A DNA stretch of 64,000 nt from Undaria pinnatifida (Eukaryota; Sar; Phaeophyceae; Laminariales; Alariaceae). The stretch spans positions 13,218,111 to 13,282,110 of the forward strand of contig JABAKD010000026.1 of the NCBI GenBank assembly GCA_012845835.1, written 5' to 3'. Position numbers and translations under genes: made by a program. The first letter of the stretch is position 1. The number at the start of each line of letters is the position of its first letter. Below the pieces are notes generated by a model. The model was not told the DNA's origin. It was given only the letters and a program-made list of their open reading frames with translations, and ran no database searches. Shown here piece after piece: positions 44,138-54,659 of this stretch.

Positions 44138-45505
44138 CTCGATATGTGCCCGGAAACTATACATTATTTCGAGGGGATAAATGTGACATTTTTGGAAATA
44201 ATACATCAGTTTATCGTGTATATTCTGGGGTAAGTCGTACAATCAGTGAGTAAAGAGAGGGTGGAGTGTTCGAGGGGGTGGGGTTGGGATGGGTTGGGGG
44301 GGGAGGGTGGGGGGTGGGGGCGGGGGCGGGGGGCGGGGGGGGGGGGGGGGAAGGGCTTTAGGTGAGGGGTTTGTTATACGTGTGGTGCTAGGTCTAGGCG
44401 AAGGTGCGGGTGATGGGGAAGAAAGGGGCGTTCGAGGCGGGGGGGGGGGGGGGGGAACACAGCGGCATGGATGGCTCTCGAAAGATAATGAGGTGATATC
44501 CTGTGCGTGAAGTGTTTATTAATGTGGCGGATTTCGATATTTGGTGGGGCGTTTGAGTAAGGGAGAGCAAGAGGGGGGGGGGGGGGGGGAGATTTTTTAG
44601 GAGGTTTAGGTCACAAATAATATTCAAATACACTTCGGCTGTGAGATCAAAGATATGTATCAGCTTGTTATACGCGTGGTGCTAGGTCTAGGCGGTCGTG
44701 CAGGTGGTCGGGAAAGAGGGGGCGTTGGAGGGGGGGGGGGGGGGGGGGGACACAGCGGCATGGATGGCTCTCGAAAGATAATGAGGTGATATCCTGTGCG
44801 TGAAGTGTTTGTTAATGTGGCGGATTTCGATATTTGGTGGGGCGTTTGAGTAAGGGAGAGCAAGAGGGGGGGGGGGGATTTTTAGGAGGTTTAGGTCACA
44901 AATAATATTCAAATACACTTCGGCTGTGAGATCAAAGATATGTAGCAGCTTGTTATACGCGTGGTGCTAGGTCTAGGCGATCGTGTAGGTGGTCGGAAAA
45001 GAGGGGGCGTTGGAGGGGGGGGGGGGGGGGGAATATAATTGAAACCTTCGTCATGGATGGTCAGAAAGATAATGACGTGGTATCAACTGCGTATAGGTGT
45101 TTATTACTCAGGCCGATTTTGATTGTGAGTGGGGCGTTTGGACAGACTAGGCGGAAGGGGGGGGGGGGATCGGGGGACGGAGGGGCGGGGGGGGGGAAAG
45201 GGTTGGGGTTTGTTATGAAAAAGAGGTCAGTGGAGGGGGAGGGGAGGGGGGGGGGGGGGAGGGGCGGGGGGCGGGACATTTCAATATGTGCGCGGAAACT
45301 ATAAATTCTCAAAGGGGACAAACCTGACGATTGAAGCAATAAGACATCCCTTTATATCATCTGGCTTGTAATGTTTACTATTCTAGAAGGTTTGATGTTA
45401 GATGCAGCATGCAACCCAGTGTTTAAGTGTAGTAAATAACGTGTTAAATCTTCATAGTTTGTTGTTGTATGATACATCGATCGAAAGCTAGAATATTTTA
45501 TAGAA
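43693..45505 (+). repeat. Left arm of a large inverted repeat (R2 plus G-run modules)
   Basis: Starts with an R2 core (43,693-43,945: AAATACACTCCAGCTGTGAG, GATACTCCGATCGCGCGCAT, AAGGATATAGGTCGGCGACT, GCGCGGAAACTATAAAACCC). Modules with long G-runs follow, including 41 G at 44,094-44,134. A module with GGTGCTAGGTCTAGGCG recurs at about 44,387, 44,681 and 44,966. The arm ends with TTCTAGAAGGTTTGATGTTA near 45,383. The same series occurs reversed at 51,600-53,105. Confidence 0.9.
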
Positions 45506-46040
45506 TATTTGTAGGTACCATTATTTTCTGACATCGCTAATTATAAGAAAGAGATACGTATTTATATAATATATATATGTTTTTTTGACGACAATCGAAT
45601 ACGACAACAATCGTATTTCAGAAGTTTTAGAGAAACATATATTATCAGTTATTATATGATAAGCTTTTCGTTCCTTTCTAATTAGTGCTACTACTCAATT
45701 AGACTATCTACCTTACATATTTATGTGTCGCCGCATATATATTACGTACCAGGTACCAGGTACTTGGTACTTTCCTGGTACAATACCAGGAAGTTGTATA
45801 CTTCTAGAAAATAAAGTGCACTTTGTTTTTCTTCAGAAGTACCGTTCGTATCATATATAGACTATACAAATATACCTGGGGTATTTTTCTGCGACGACCC
45901 ACTCGTTCAAACTAACTGGAAAAGAAAAAACATCGAGGATCACAATCCACGCTCTTGCTTCCAAACATACACCCCCACCCCAAATCAGCAGCACGAAAGT
46001 TCTATTCGCACAGAGCACATCATCACATCGCTCACGTACG
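45506..46040. other. AT-rich region upstream of a possible exon
   Basis: Strongly AT-rich to about 45,900, with a palindromic CCAGGTACCAGGTACTTGGT-like segment at 45,748-45,770. C/A-rich sequence follows just before the ATG at 46,041. If the exon is real this would hold its promoter and leader. No TATA box can be singled out. Confidence 0.35.
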
Positions 46041-46412
46041 ATGGACGCTCTCATCGACCTCACGGAAACCGAGCAACACCAGCAAGCACAGCACACCACC
46101 ACCAGCAACAACATCTCCTCGCCCTTCACCGCCTACCCCTCTCCCTGCTCACAACTTGGCAACAAGTCGGATGCGTCCCATGACAACAAGCCGGCAGAGG
46201 CCCCCGGCAAAGAGCCGGTTGCGATGTCTGAGCCACCACAGGCGTGCCCTAAGCTATCGCTGTCAAGACGGCCCAGGGGCATCGCTACCCCGTATCTTCA
46301 ACCAGGCCCCCCTTCTCTCTCCCTTTCCCCCACCCACCCTGCGGAATACAAGCCAGGCTGCGACAACAACAGCGGCGGCAGCAGTTTTGCTGTGGGTAGC
46401 ACCGATAACATG
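46041..46412 (+). CDS. Possible first exon of a host gene (hypothetical)
   Basis: An ATG-started frame of 124 codons, MDALIDLTETEQHQQAQHTT onward, that runs to a strong splice donor: ATG followed by GTGAGT at 46,413-46,418, in phase 0. Composition is Pro/Ser/Thr/Gln-rich with no stretch of domain-like order (e.g. SPFTAYPSPCSQLGNKSDAS, LSRRPRGIATPYLQPGPPSL). Near the start ALIDLTETE resembles a SUMO-interacting motif (three or four hydrophobic residues followed by acidic ones), which is an inference from a short motif. The frame stays open to 46,463 if unspliced. No second exon was found downstream. It is the only frame in the AT-rich half with a start, non-repetitive sequence and a consensus donor, but it could be chance. 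Confidence 0.35.
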
Positions 46413-46463
46413 GTGAGTGCTTGGTGCACTTATTATGCACTTACCATACGATACAGCCGCTAA

Positions 46464-46894
46464 GCGGCTGATGATGATGCTGCCGTTTAATGCGAAACTA
46501 TTCAGCATTTATTTCAGTCCATGCATACAACAGCAGTATAGGCTCGCCAACGAGAAACTCCTACTGGTATCTGTTTAGAATGAGCCTCAGATTCTGATCG
46601 TGACACACCACCACCCTTCAACCTTGATGAGCACAATAGATAGATAGGCTATTAATACTACATAGGATTCACTCGTAGTACTACTTGTTACTACTACTAC
46701 TGCTGTGTATGTAGCATTCGCAGCTGTGAGCACGATTTTTTAGTCTAATTTTCTTCAGGGATCCACCCAAAAGTACGTAACAGCCTGTACATTCTTATAA
46801 AGCACTTTCTTATTCGCGGGGCTACCTTTGTTGTGCACATAGTATGCCATGTGCATTCATATTACATGATACTGCATGCAAATGATATACCAGG
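46464..46894. other. No gene recognised
   Basis: AT-rich with TACTACT-type short runs near 46,650-46,705. If the preceding exon is real this would be intron. No acceptor-exon pair could be supported. Confidence 0.35.
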
Positions 46895-47060
46895 GTACGA
46901 TATATATGATGTGATATGATGTGATATGGTGTGATATGATGTGATATGGTGTGATATGATGTGATACGATAAATATGATATGAATGATATGATATGATAT
47001 GATGACATGATATGATATGATATGATACGATGTGATATGTGATGATATGATATTATACGA
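46895..47060. repeat. Degenerate GATAT/TGATATGATG satellite-like run
   Basis: Repeated words GATATGATGTGATATG and GATATGGTGTGATATG, then GATATGATATGATATGATG. The basic unit is TGATA with variants. Degenerate and AT-rich. Confidence 0.9.
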
Positions 47061-47876
47061 TGCTAGTACCGGTAAATATTACCTGGTACCTGATATTTTA
47101 ACTCTACCTACCTGGTATTATTTCTGCGCCCTGTCTCCCCCTGTGTACAAGTATTATTATTTGTTTGTGCGTTGATTATGATTATCAATTCATTGTCTGT
47201 CATGACCCGTGACACTTTTTTCATTAGTTTCTTTTTTTCACATTCTGTACGACGTGCACGTGCTCACTCGTAGTCACTTTTAGTCTTCTACCAGTATGTA
47301 AACTATACAGCAGCAGTATTAATAGTAGTAGTAGGACCGGTAGTACTCCCCCTGTTTGCACTCTAATGATATTGCGAATTTACAATGAATACCTGCTGCT
47401 GGTAGTCTGGGCTGCTTGCCTTTTCGTCTTGTTCTTGTAGGTGCGATTCGAATGAATCTTTGATGTAACCCTACGACAGCAGCAGTTAGTTTATTCGGAT
47501 TGATTTGGAAATGACGCACCACACACACGCCGGGCGCTCTTTGAATTATTACTTCAAGATAACCCCACTTAGCTACGAAAATAAGAAGGCTGGCCCTGAG
47601 TCAGCCCCTTAATGGCCGACAGCTTCATCATCAGTAAGTGAGTGCATCATCCGCTCTTCAGCATCGCTTGCCGAGGGGCGCTCGAATGTGGCCGTCGAGC
47701 GCGAGTGAGAGTTATGCGCTCCTTCAACACCCCCTTTCGATATACATCCTTCACAGCACACACTATAAAAAACTAGTACCAGGTAGTAGTAGTAAAATCA
47801 TTCTAGAACACTGCATGCTGCACCACTGCGCCCAGTTTTTTTTGCGGAAATTCTCCTCTCTTTTTCTTTGGAATTG
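47061..47876. other. No gene recognised
   Basis: About 800 bases, AT-rich, with TAGTAG-type short repeats (47,315-47,345; 47,780-47,795) and recurrent ACCTGGTA words that also occur elsewhere in the AT-rich half. No domain in any frame. Confidence 0.4.
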
Positions 47877-48240
47877 TCACTTTTTTTTTTTTTTTTTTTT
47901 TTTCCCATCCTCCGGCGGATGGGGAAAAATAAAGCTTTAGCTCACCACACTCCCACGTATTTTCATACGCGTCGTGTGTCGATTTAACTCAGCTGCTTTC
48001 GCAGCCCAACGCTAGCTGGCGCACCCTTCGGGTCCCACTGTAGGTATAGCGTAAGCTGTCCCTATCAGTGGTCTTCGTTAAAACCCCGGCAGCATTGCTG
48101 CCGTTATATACGGATGCGTGTGTATGACCCGGCCTGTCCCCTGAGGGGCAGTTCCGGTGGAGATAGCCACCCGGAATGTCATCTTTCCGGGTAGTGTGGG
48201 ACTTGCGCAAGCTCACCCACTAACAAAACCCCTGGCCATG
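47877..48240 (+). repeat. Dispersed repeat R5 with strong hairpins
   Basis: After a T-run comes CCCATCC-TCCGGC-GGATGGG (stem-loop at 47,904-47,923). Shared block: CACGTATTTTCATACGCGTC, GTGTCGATTTAACTCAGCTG and CTTTCGCAGCCCAACGCTAG. Copies at 55,468-55,690 and, reversed, 60,135-60,262. Several more stems follow, e.g. GGCAGCATTGCTGCC and ACCCGGAATG...TTTCCGGGT. Non-coding. Confidence 0.75.
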
Positions 48241-48285
48241 GGAGAGGGAATTGTTACTAGTAATAATACGTACCTGGTAGTTGTT

Positions 48286-48319
48286 ATGCTGTTGTTGTTG
48301 TTGCTGCTGCTGCTGCTGC

Positions 48320-48355
<36 letters not shown>

Positions 48356-48356
48356 C
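48286..48356. repeat. (GTT)n/(CTG)n microsatellite
   Basis: GTTGTTGTTGTTGCTG then CTG units, then GTT again up to 48,356. Translates as poly-Gln or poly-Leu, which is not evidence of a gene. Confidence 0.97.
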
Positions 48357-48523
48357 TCACATTATTTCTTGTAAAAGATCTAGAGTCCGGCGCGTGGTCC
48401 CACAAAGGTGAAGAATAGTCCATCTCAACCCGTACTGCTTGACCTTAACCAAGAAGCTTAACACTTACAGTACCTGGTAGTTAACTCAAACTAACAACCT
48501 ACTCTAAAACAATGCTTCGTATA

Positions 48524-48817
48524 CATGTATGCATGTATGTATGTATGTATGTATGTATGTATGTATGTATGTATGTATGTATGTATGTATGTATGTATGT
48601 ATGTATGTATGTATGTATGTATGTATGTATGTATGTATGTATGTATGTATGTATGTATGTATGTATGTATGTATGTATGTATGTATGTATGTATGTATGT
48701 ATGTATGTATGTATGTATGTATGTATGTATGTATGTATGTATGTATGTATGTATGTATGTATGTATGTATGTATGTATGTATGTATGTATGTATGTATGT
48801 ATGTATGTATGTATGTA
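48524..48817. repeat. (ATGT)n microsatellite, about 73 units
   Basis: Nearly perfect ATGT repeats for about 290 bp, with one ATGC near the left end. All frames are open because the unit has no stop, giving Met-Tyr-Val-Cys or His-Thr-Tyr-Ile repeats without coding meaning. Confidence 0.99.
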
Positions 48818-49053
48818 GACTATGCATATAGTAATCGTTCTCCTCGCGTCCGGTGTTGAAATAATAATACCGATTATAATTTTGTTAGTATTTTGACTTT
48901 GAAAAAAGGAAATAATAAGCAGTTCAGGGGGAAGGCTAGTATAGTAGGGAAAAGGCTCTTCGGTCACGCCTACCTTCCCGTTATCCACCTGCCGTTTCAT
49001 CAACACTAATCACACGGGGGTGGGGGAGCTCTTTGAACGGTTCTATATATACC

Positions 49054-49358
49054 GGTCGCCCCGGTGGCGTATCAGGTTATCCTCGAGCCTGGTATAGGTC
49101 AGTTTCGTGAGTTCGAGCCCCGCCGAGTGCATACTCGTATAAATTCGTTGGGACTTTTTCTTGTGCACAAATTGACTTGCGGAAAGCGCGAGAGCGTGAG
49201 TTAGCAACATTCGATGTACAATCGACGAGCAGTGGGATTGCTGAACCCTATGCGCGATAAAAATTGAAGACAAGAACCGGGGAGGAGAAGGGATGACACC
49301 TGTGACCACGGCTTGTCCAGAAGCTGGAAAGTGAAAGTGTGCTAAAAAAAAAAAAAAA
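49054..49358 (+). mobile_element. tRNA-derived SINE copy S1
   Basis: Full-length, about 305 bp, beginning GGTCGCCCCGG. Pol III box A-like TGGCGTATCAGG at 49,065-49,076 and box B-like GTTCGAGCCCC at 49,111-49,121 are spaced as in a tRNA. The body follows (CGACGAGCAGTGGGATTGCT; TATGCGCGATAAAAATTGAA; GACCACGGCTTGTCCAGAAG) and ends in a run of 15 A. It has no coding frame. Other copies: S2 49,840, S3 53,851 (minus), S4 58,753 (minus), S5 and S6 near 35.3-36.1 kb (minus), and a diverged S7 at 59,064. Confidence 0.92.
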
Positions 49359-49687
49359 TATGCTAGTAGTAAGTAGGATACATCTTCCCACTACTTCCCA
49401 CCGACCTTCCACCGTGAAAACGTTAGTATTATAGACTATCCTATTCACTAGTCTACTGTCATTGTTGTAATAATCGTAGGTCTTGTTTCTCCCTTTCTTT
49501 GTTACCCTTATTTTCCCTCCCCGCCGGCCTTGTGTTGGTATCATATCTTCTGCCTCTTCTTCGCATTGTGTCGTCCGCGGAACAATTGACCCGAAATTCG
49601 TCGAACTCACGGCTGACGTCCTTGAAATATTTTTTTAAAACTATCTGTTCTTTATTTTTTAGCACGTACTATAAATATATTATAAAA
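49359..49687. other. No gene recognised
   Basis: About 330 bases between a SINE and an R2 copy, with no domain. Confidence 0.4.
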
Positions 49688-49828
49688 AAAGTAAAAATAC
49701 ACTCCAGCTGTGAGATTGAAGATTTCGTCGAATTATCATCTTCGCAAGATGTGTGTGATACTCCGATCCCGCGTATCATATTACTCACTTGAGGGGACTT
49801 AGGTCGGCGACTCCCCTTGGAACTACAA
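49688..49828 (+). repeat. R2 copy
   Basis: AAAATACACTCCAGCTGTGA, then GATACTCCGATCCCGCGTAT, TTAGGTCGGCGACTCCCCTT and GGAACTACAATA. Ends about ten bases before SINE S2. Confidence 0.9.
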
Positions 49829-49839
49829 TAATAGTAGCC

Positions 49840-50142
49840 GGTCGCCCCGGTGGCGTATCAGGTTATCCTCGAGCCTGGTATAGGTCAGTTTCGTGAGTTC
49901 GAGCCCCGCCGAGTGCATACTCGTATAAATTCGTCGGGACATTTTCTAGTGCACAAATTGACTTGCGGCAAGCGCGAGAGCGTGAGCAACACTCGATGTA
50001 CAATCGACGAGCAGTAGGATCGCTGAACCCTATGCGCGATAAAAGTTGAAGGCAAGAACCGGGGGGAAGAAGGGACGGCACCTGTGACCACGGCTTGTCC
50101 AGAAGCTCGAAAATAGAAGTGTGCGAAAAAAAAAAAAAAAAA
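49840..50142 (+). mobile_element. tRNA-derived SINE copy S2
   Basis: Full-length, about 303 bp, very similar to S1 including both box-like motifs, ending in 17 A. It differs from S1 at scattered positions and by a short gap in the AGCGTGAGCAAC region. Confidence 0.92.
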
Positions 50143-50174
50143 TGTATGGTATGTATAGTGAGTGTGTTGTTCTT

Positions 50175-51148
50175 CCAGCCTTCTGATCTTCGTCCATCAC
50201 ATTCTTCAGAACTTCTGTCGTTTGTTTTCTCTCTTTTCTCTTTTATATTTTCTTGCTGTTTTTGATCTGGCTATTTTTTTTGTCGTGCTTTTGTACCCGC
50301 TAAGACCGCCCTGACTTCTTCGCCATGTTGTGTTCTCTCCCCAGTGCCATGGATGATGCTCTTGATACCCTTTATGAGCCCAATGCACCGTCTTTAGTCA
50401 GTTCCTAGGGTCTGCCAGTATGACTTTTTTGTTTTTGCTCTTTTCCTTCACTGCCTTACTTCCTCTTCTTGTCTTTTCTTTCTTGCTTTTCTTGTTTTTT
50501 CTTTTCTTTCCTTTATTTATTTATTTTTTGTTTGATTTCCTCTCTTTTCTTTCCCTTCTTTTATCTCCTTTTCTTTTCTTTGTTTATTTCTCCAATTGAC
50601 TTGCGTCTGTCGTGCGTATGCGTAGTGAAAAAATACTACGTGTAATAAATACGTGGTTGTCTTTCTTGGGTGGCAAGCGCTGTACCTGGTAGTCGGTTTT
50701 GCCAGGCGCGAGTAACGAGACGTATGCACCAGTATGGACCTGGCACATCGTACACTGATTCCCGATTTCACTTTTATATGTTCCTGGTGGAGGGATGGAT
50801 TGCGTTAGCTGTGATATGTGCGTGTACCACCTTGGGTTGTTTGTGTTTTTTCCCTGGGGTATTCCTCAGCTCCAGAGTGACTGGAGCCTGTCCTGTGACC
50901 ACGGACTTGATTATGCGACTTAATGTGAGAACAACAACAGCAACCCGCTACGCCGGCATTTCACTTCTTCGCTTGCTTTACCTTGATAAATTGCGAATGT
51001 TTTTGGTATACTCTGTCTCGCAGTCTGTGACCACGTAAAAATAAGTTGTATTTCTCTAGGATGAATCAGAATGGAAATTGAGTGGTGTACCGATTGAGGA
51101 TGTCGTTGGGTAGAAAGAACGGTTTGATGTGAAGACAATAATACACAC
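50175..51148 (+). repeat. R4 copy with a long pyrimidine-rich middle
   Basis: Starts CATCACATTCTTCAGAAC, has a CTTTT-rich middle, then TTTACCTTGATAAATTGCGA, CTCGCAGTCTGTGACCACGT, TCTCTAGGATGAATCAGAAT and ends TTGGGTAGAAAGAACGGTTT plus GATGTGAAGACAA. The order is the same as at 54,660-54,965 but the middle is expanded. No coding capacity. Confidence 0.65.
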
Positions 51149-51269
51149 TCGAAACCAGCTCATCGAAACATAGGTACCTGGCTTGACGAGACCGCGTGCG
51201 ATGTTTTTTGGCTTCCTGCCCTGTTCCATACGATACGATTACCAGTTTACATGCCTGCGCCATATTATG

Positions 51270-51405
51270 AAATAAAAATACAATCCAGCTGTGACATCGG
51301 AGATTTTGTCAAAACTCATCTTTGCAAGCTGTGTGTGATGCTCCGATCGCGCGTTTTTTTACGGGTTGTGTGTCCTCATTAAGGATATAGGTCGGCGACT
51401 CCTAT
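51270..51405 (+). repeat. R2 copy
   Basis: AAAATACAATCCAGCTGTGA, CTCATCTTTGCAAGCTGTGT, CTCCGATCGCGCG, TTAAGGATATAGGTCGGCGA. Stops after CTCC. Confidence 0.9.
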
Positions 51406-51599
51406 GCTACATGTGCGGTATATATAAGCGTGTGTACACTAAGCGTTCCTTTCAAAACACTGACGATTCGCATTTCTCCCTTTCGTTCTCAATGGCAGCG
51501 ACATTGCATGACCACATGACCTCGCCTGTTGTATTTGGCAATATGTATATCTTTCTCATAATTAGTAATGTAAGAAAATAATGGTAACTACATGATTGA

Positions 51600-51832
51600 T
51601 GGTACCTATCGATTAAAATATTCTATCTTCGATCCATGTACAATAACAAATTATGAAGCTTTTAGCACGTTGTTTACTACACCTAAAAACTGGGTTGCAT
51701 ACTACATGTAACATCAAACCTTCTAGAATAGTATTAATTACCAGGCGAGTGATATAGAGGGGTGTCTTCTTGCTACAACCGTCAGATTCGTCCCCTTTAA
51801 GGGTTTGTAGTTTCCGCGCACATATTGAAAAG

Positions 51833-51870
<38 letters not shown>

Positions 51871-53105
51871 ATCCCTCTTGTTCAAACGCCCCACGTAGAA
51901 TCAAAATCTACCAGAGTAGTAAACACTACCAGCCAGCTGATATCATCTCATTATCCTTTTGGCCATCCATGCCGTAGCTCCAACTCATCTCCGCCCCCCC
52001 CCCCCCCCCCCCCACCCCCCCCCCCCCCCTCCCCCTTTTGTTCCCCGCCCAGTTTGTTCAAACGCCCCACTAACGACCGAAATCGGCCAGAGTAATAAAC
52101 ACTTCTACGCAATTGATATCACGTCATTATCTTTCTAGATATCCATGACGTAGCTTTCATTCATTCCCCCCCCCCCCCCCTCCAACGCCCCCTCCTTCCC
52201 CACACCCCGCACGATCGCCTAGACCCAGCACCGCGCGTATAGCAAGCCCCTACATATATGATTAACACGCGCGATCGGAGTATCGCACACAATGTTGCCA
52301 AGATGAGTGTCGACCAAATCCTTGATCTCATATCTGGAGTGAGTTTTAATATTACATGTGAGCTAAACCTCTTGAAAACCGTCCCCCCCCCCCCCTTTTT
52401 TTTCCTCGCTCCCTTTTGCTCAAACGCCTCACCTAATATCGAAATCTGCCAAAATAATAAACACTTCCATGCCCTGGATATCACTTCATTATCTGTTTAG
52501 AGCCGTCCATGCCGCTGCTGCAATTCTCAACCCCCCCCCCGCCCCCAACGCCCCCTCCTTCCCCACCACCCGCACCATCGCCTAGACCTAGCACCAGGCG
52601 TATATCAAACCCCTACATCTATGCGACCTAAAGCCCTCCCCCCCCCCCCACGCACCCCCCCCCCCCCCCTCCCCCCACAAGAAGGATATATAGCTTCCAC
52701 GCACAAATTGAGCTGCTCCACCTGTCCCTCCCCCCCTCCTCCCCCTCGCGCCCCCCTTTCGCTCAAAATCAGGCCCCCACGCCCATAAAAACTCCGCCCT
52801 CCCCTCACCGGATATTCGACCTACAGGATTCACTTGATAAACTGATGCGTTTCCTTCCACAGCTGTCAGATTTTGTCCCTCTCAGAAGCGGGCTTTATAG
52901 TTTCCGCGCACAGACAGCCTAACATCACCCTGATGACCCTGATAGCTACACTGCTGTAGTTGCAAGGGGAGTCGCCGACCTATATCCTTATTGAGGACTC
53001 ACAACCCGTGATACGCGCGATCGGAGTATCACACACAGCTTGCAAAGATGAGTTTCGCCCAAATATTCCATCTCACAGCTGGAGTGTATTTTATTTTTTA
53101 TAATT
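51600..53105 (-). repeat. Right arm of the large inverted repeat
   Basis: The reverse of 43,693-45,505: CATCAAACCTTCTAGAATAG at the left, then 37 C at 51,833-51,869. C-rich modules with CATCCATGCCGTAGCTCCAA, ATCGCCTAGACCCAGCACCG (52,216) and ATCGCCTAGACCTAGCACCA (52,578) follow. It ends with an R2 core (GCGGGCTTTATAGTTTCCGC; GATCGGAGTATCACACACAG; CTCACAGCTGGAGTGTATTT). The copies are clearly diverged. The spacer between the arms is about 6.1 kb. Confidence 0.9.
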
Positions 53106-53118
53106 TATGTGGTATATA

Positions 53119-53460
53119 TGCACAGATTGATTAACATCACCCTGTTGACTTTCGTACAATGTACACTGTATAGTTCCAAGGGAGTCGCCGACCTATACCC
53201 TTAATGAGGACACACACCCAGTAATACGCGCGATCGGAGTATCACACACGGCTTGCAAATACGGAGTAGGAGTTTCGACGAAATCTTCGATCTCACAGCA
53301 GTGTATTTATATTTTTAGAATATGCAAGCTGTGTGTGATACTCCGATCGCGCGTATTACGGGTTGTGTGTCCTCAATAAGGATATAGGTCGGCGACTCCC
53401 CTTGCAACTACGTACAGTGTAGCTATCAGGGTCAACACGGTGATGTTAGGCGGTCTGTGC
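53119..53460. repeat. Head-to-head R2 pair forming a long hairpin
   Basis: 53,119-53,256 (reverse R2) is complementary to 53,334-53,460 (forward R2) with few mismatches and a loop of about 77 bases. For example, GATCGGAGTATCACACACGG on the left pairs with TGTGTGTGATACTCCGATCG on the right. The forward copy continues to about 53,545. Confidence 0.9.
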
Positions 53461-53545
53461 ACGGAAACTATAAAGCCCGTTTCTGACGGGAACAAAATCT
53501 GACAGCTGCGGAAGGAAATGCATCAGTTTATCAAGTGAATCCTGT

Positions 53546-53843
53546 AAGTCGAATACCCGGTGAGGGGAGGGCGGAGTTTTTAAGGACGTGGGGGCCTGAT
53601 GTTGATCAAGAGGGGGGCGCGAGGGGGGAAGGGGGGGGGAGGGGACGGGTGGCGCAGGTCAATTTGTATTGTAGTCTATAAGCGGTGGGCTCGTACGAAA
53701 TCAAGGGAAAAAAAACACTCTTCTTTCTGCGTTGTACATTAATATCGTAGGCGACAATTGTTGTACAGTTTGCCATCCAACAAGCACACACTAACTATCT
53801 TACATAAGGGAGAGGGCTGGTGAATTTTCAACAATCCATACTC

Positions 53844-53850
<7 letters not shown>
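53546..53850. other. No gene recognised
   Basis: A G-rich part up to about 53,660 resembles the arm modules (GAGGGGAGGGCGGAGTTTTT also matches the right arm reversed), then AT-rich sequence. Confidence 0.45.
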
Positions 53851-53875
<25 letters not shown>

Positions 53876-54169
53876 AGCACACTTTCACTTTCCAGCTTCT
53901 GGACAAGCCGTGGTCACAGGTGTCATCCCTTCTCCTCCCCGGTTCTTGCCTTCAATTTTTATCGCTCATAGGGTTCAGCAATCCCACTGCTCGTCGATTG
54001 TTCATCGAATGTTGCTAACTCAAGCTCTCGCGCTTTCCGCAAGTCAATTTGTGCACAAGAAAAAGTCCCAACGAATTTATACGAGTATGCACTCGGCGGG
54101 GCTCGAACTCACGAAACTGACCTATACCAGGCTCGAGGATAACCTGATACGCCACCGGGGCGACCGGTC
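53851..54169 (-). mobile_element. tRNA-derived SINE copy S3
   Basis: Reverse full-length copy: 25 T, then CCAGCTTCTGGACAAGCCGT onward, ending GCCACCGGGGCGACCGG. ATGAT on both sides (53,846-53,850 and 54,170-54,174) is a likely target duplication. The long pure T-run suggests it is one of the younger copies. Confidence 0.93.
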
Positions 54170-54309
54170 ATGATATGCTTGTACCAGTAATATTCTGAAG
54201 ACATCCATTAATTTACATGCTAAGGGAGACGTTATATTCATTTTTTATAATAATTAATCCATAAGTTTCTTAGAAGACATGGAGAATGAGCCCGGACACA
54301 GAATGTAAT

Positions 54310-54400
54310 GATATCAGATGTGCTGAGGATGAAATGTCGCTGTTGGGTAGAAAGAACGGTTGAATGTGTGAAGGCAACACACACATCATCAGCAATTCAA
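54310..54400 (+). repeat. R4 right-end fragment
   Basis: CTGTTGGGTAGAAAGAACGG, then TTGAATGTGTGAAGGCAACA. Matches the R4 right end at 51,110-51,148. The next 250 bases to 54,659 show no gene. Confidence 0.6.
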
Positions 54401-54659
54401 GGCACAATTATTAATTACCGTATCCCTATAGACTATATGAAGACATTATCAGTTTTTTTCGTCCTATATGGCCGTTATATGCAGCACGGATAAGCTTCAA
54501 CGTGGATGACTCATCACGTCAGGACGTCAGTCAACACTCACAGAAAGTACCAGGTAGGCCATTTTAACTCACCTTTTCGTTTCTTTTTTCTTTTTTCTCT
54601 CTTCTTTCTTCTCTTCTCTATCCTTGATGGATGGGGCAAAAGAAAAGCTGCATCAAGCT

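Noticed and set aside
47877-48240. Self-cleaving ribozyme of hammerhead type in R5
   Set aside because: I looked for the CTGATGA and GAAA core in suitable spacing and did not find it. Only generic stem-loops are supported.
48220-48423. Glutamine-rich protein on the minus strand
   Set aside because: The Gln run is the CTG/GTT microsatellite. No supporting sequence on either side.
48491-49006. Frames with Met-Tyr-Val-Cys or Tyr-Ile-His-Thr repeats
   Set aside because: They are translations of the ATGT microsatellite, which lacks stop codons in all frames.
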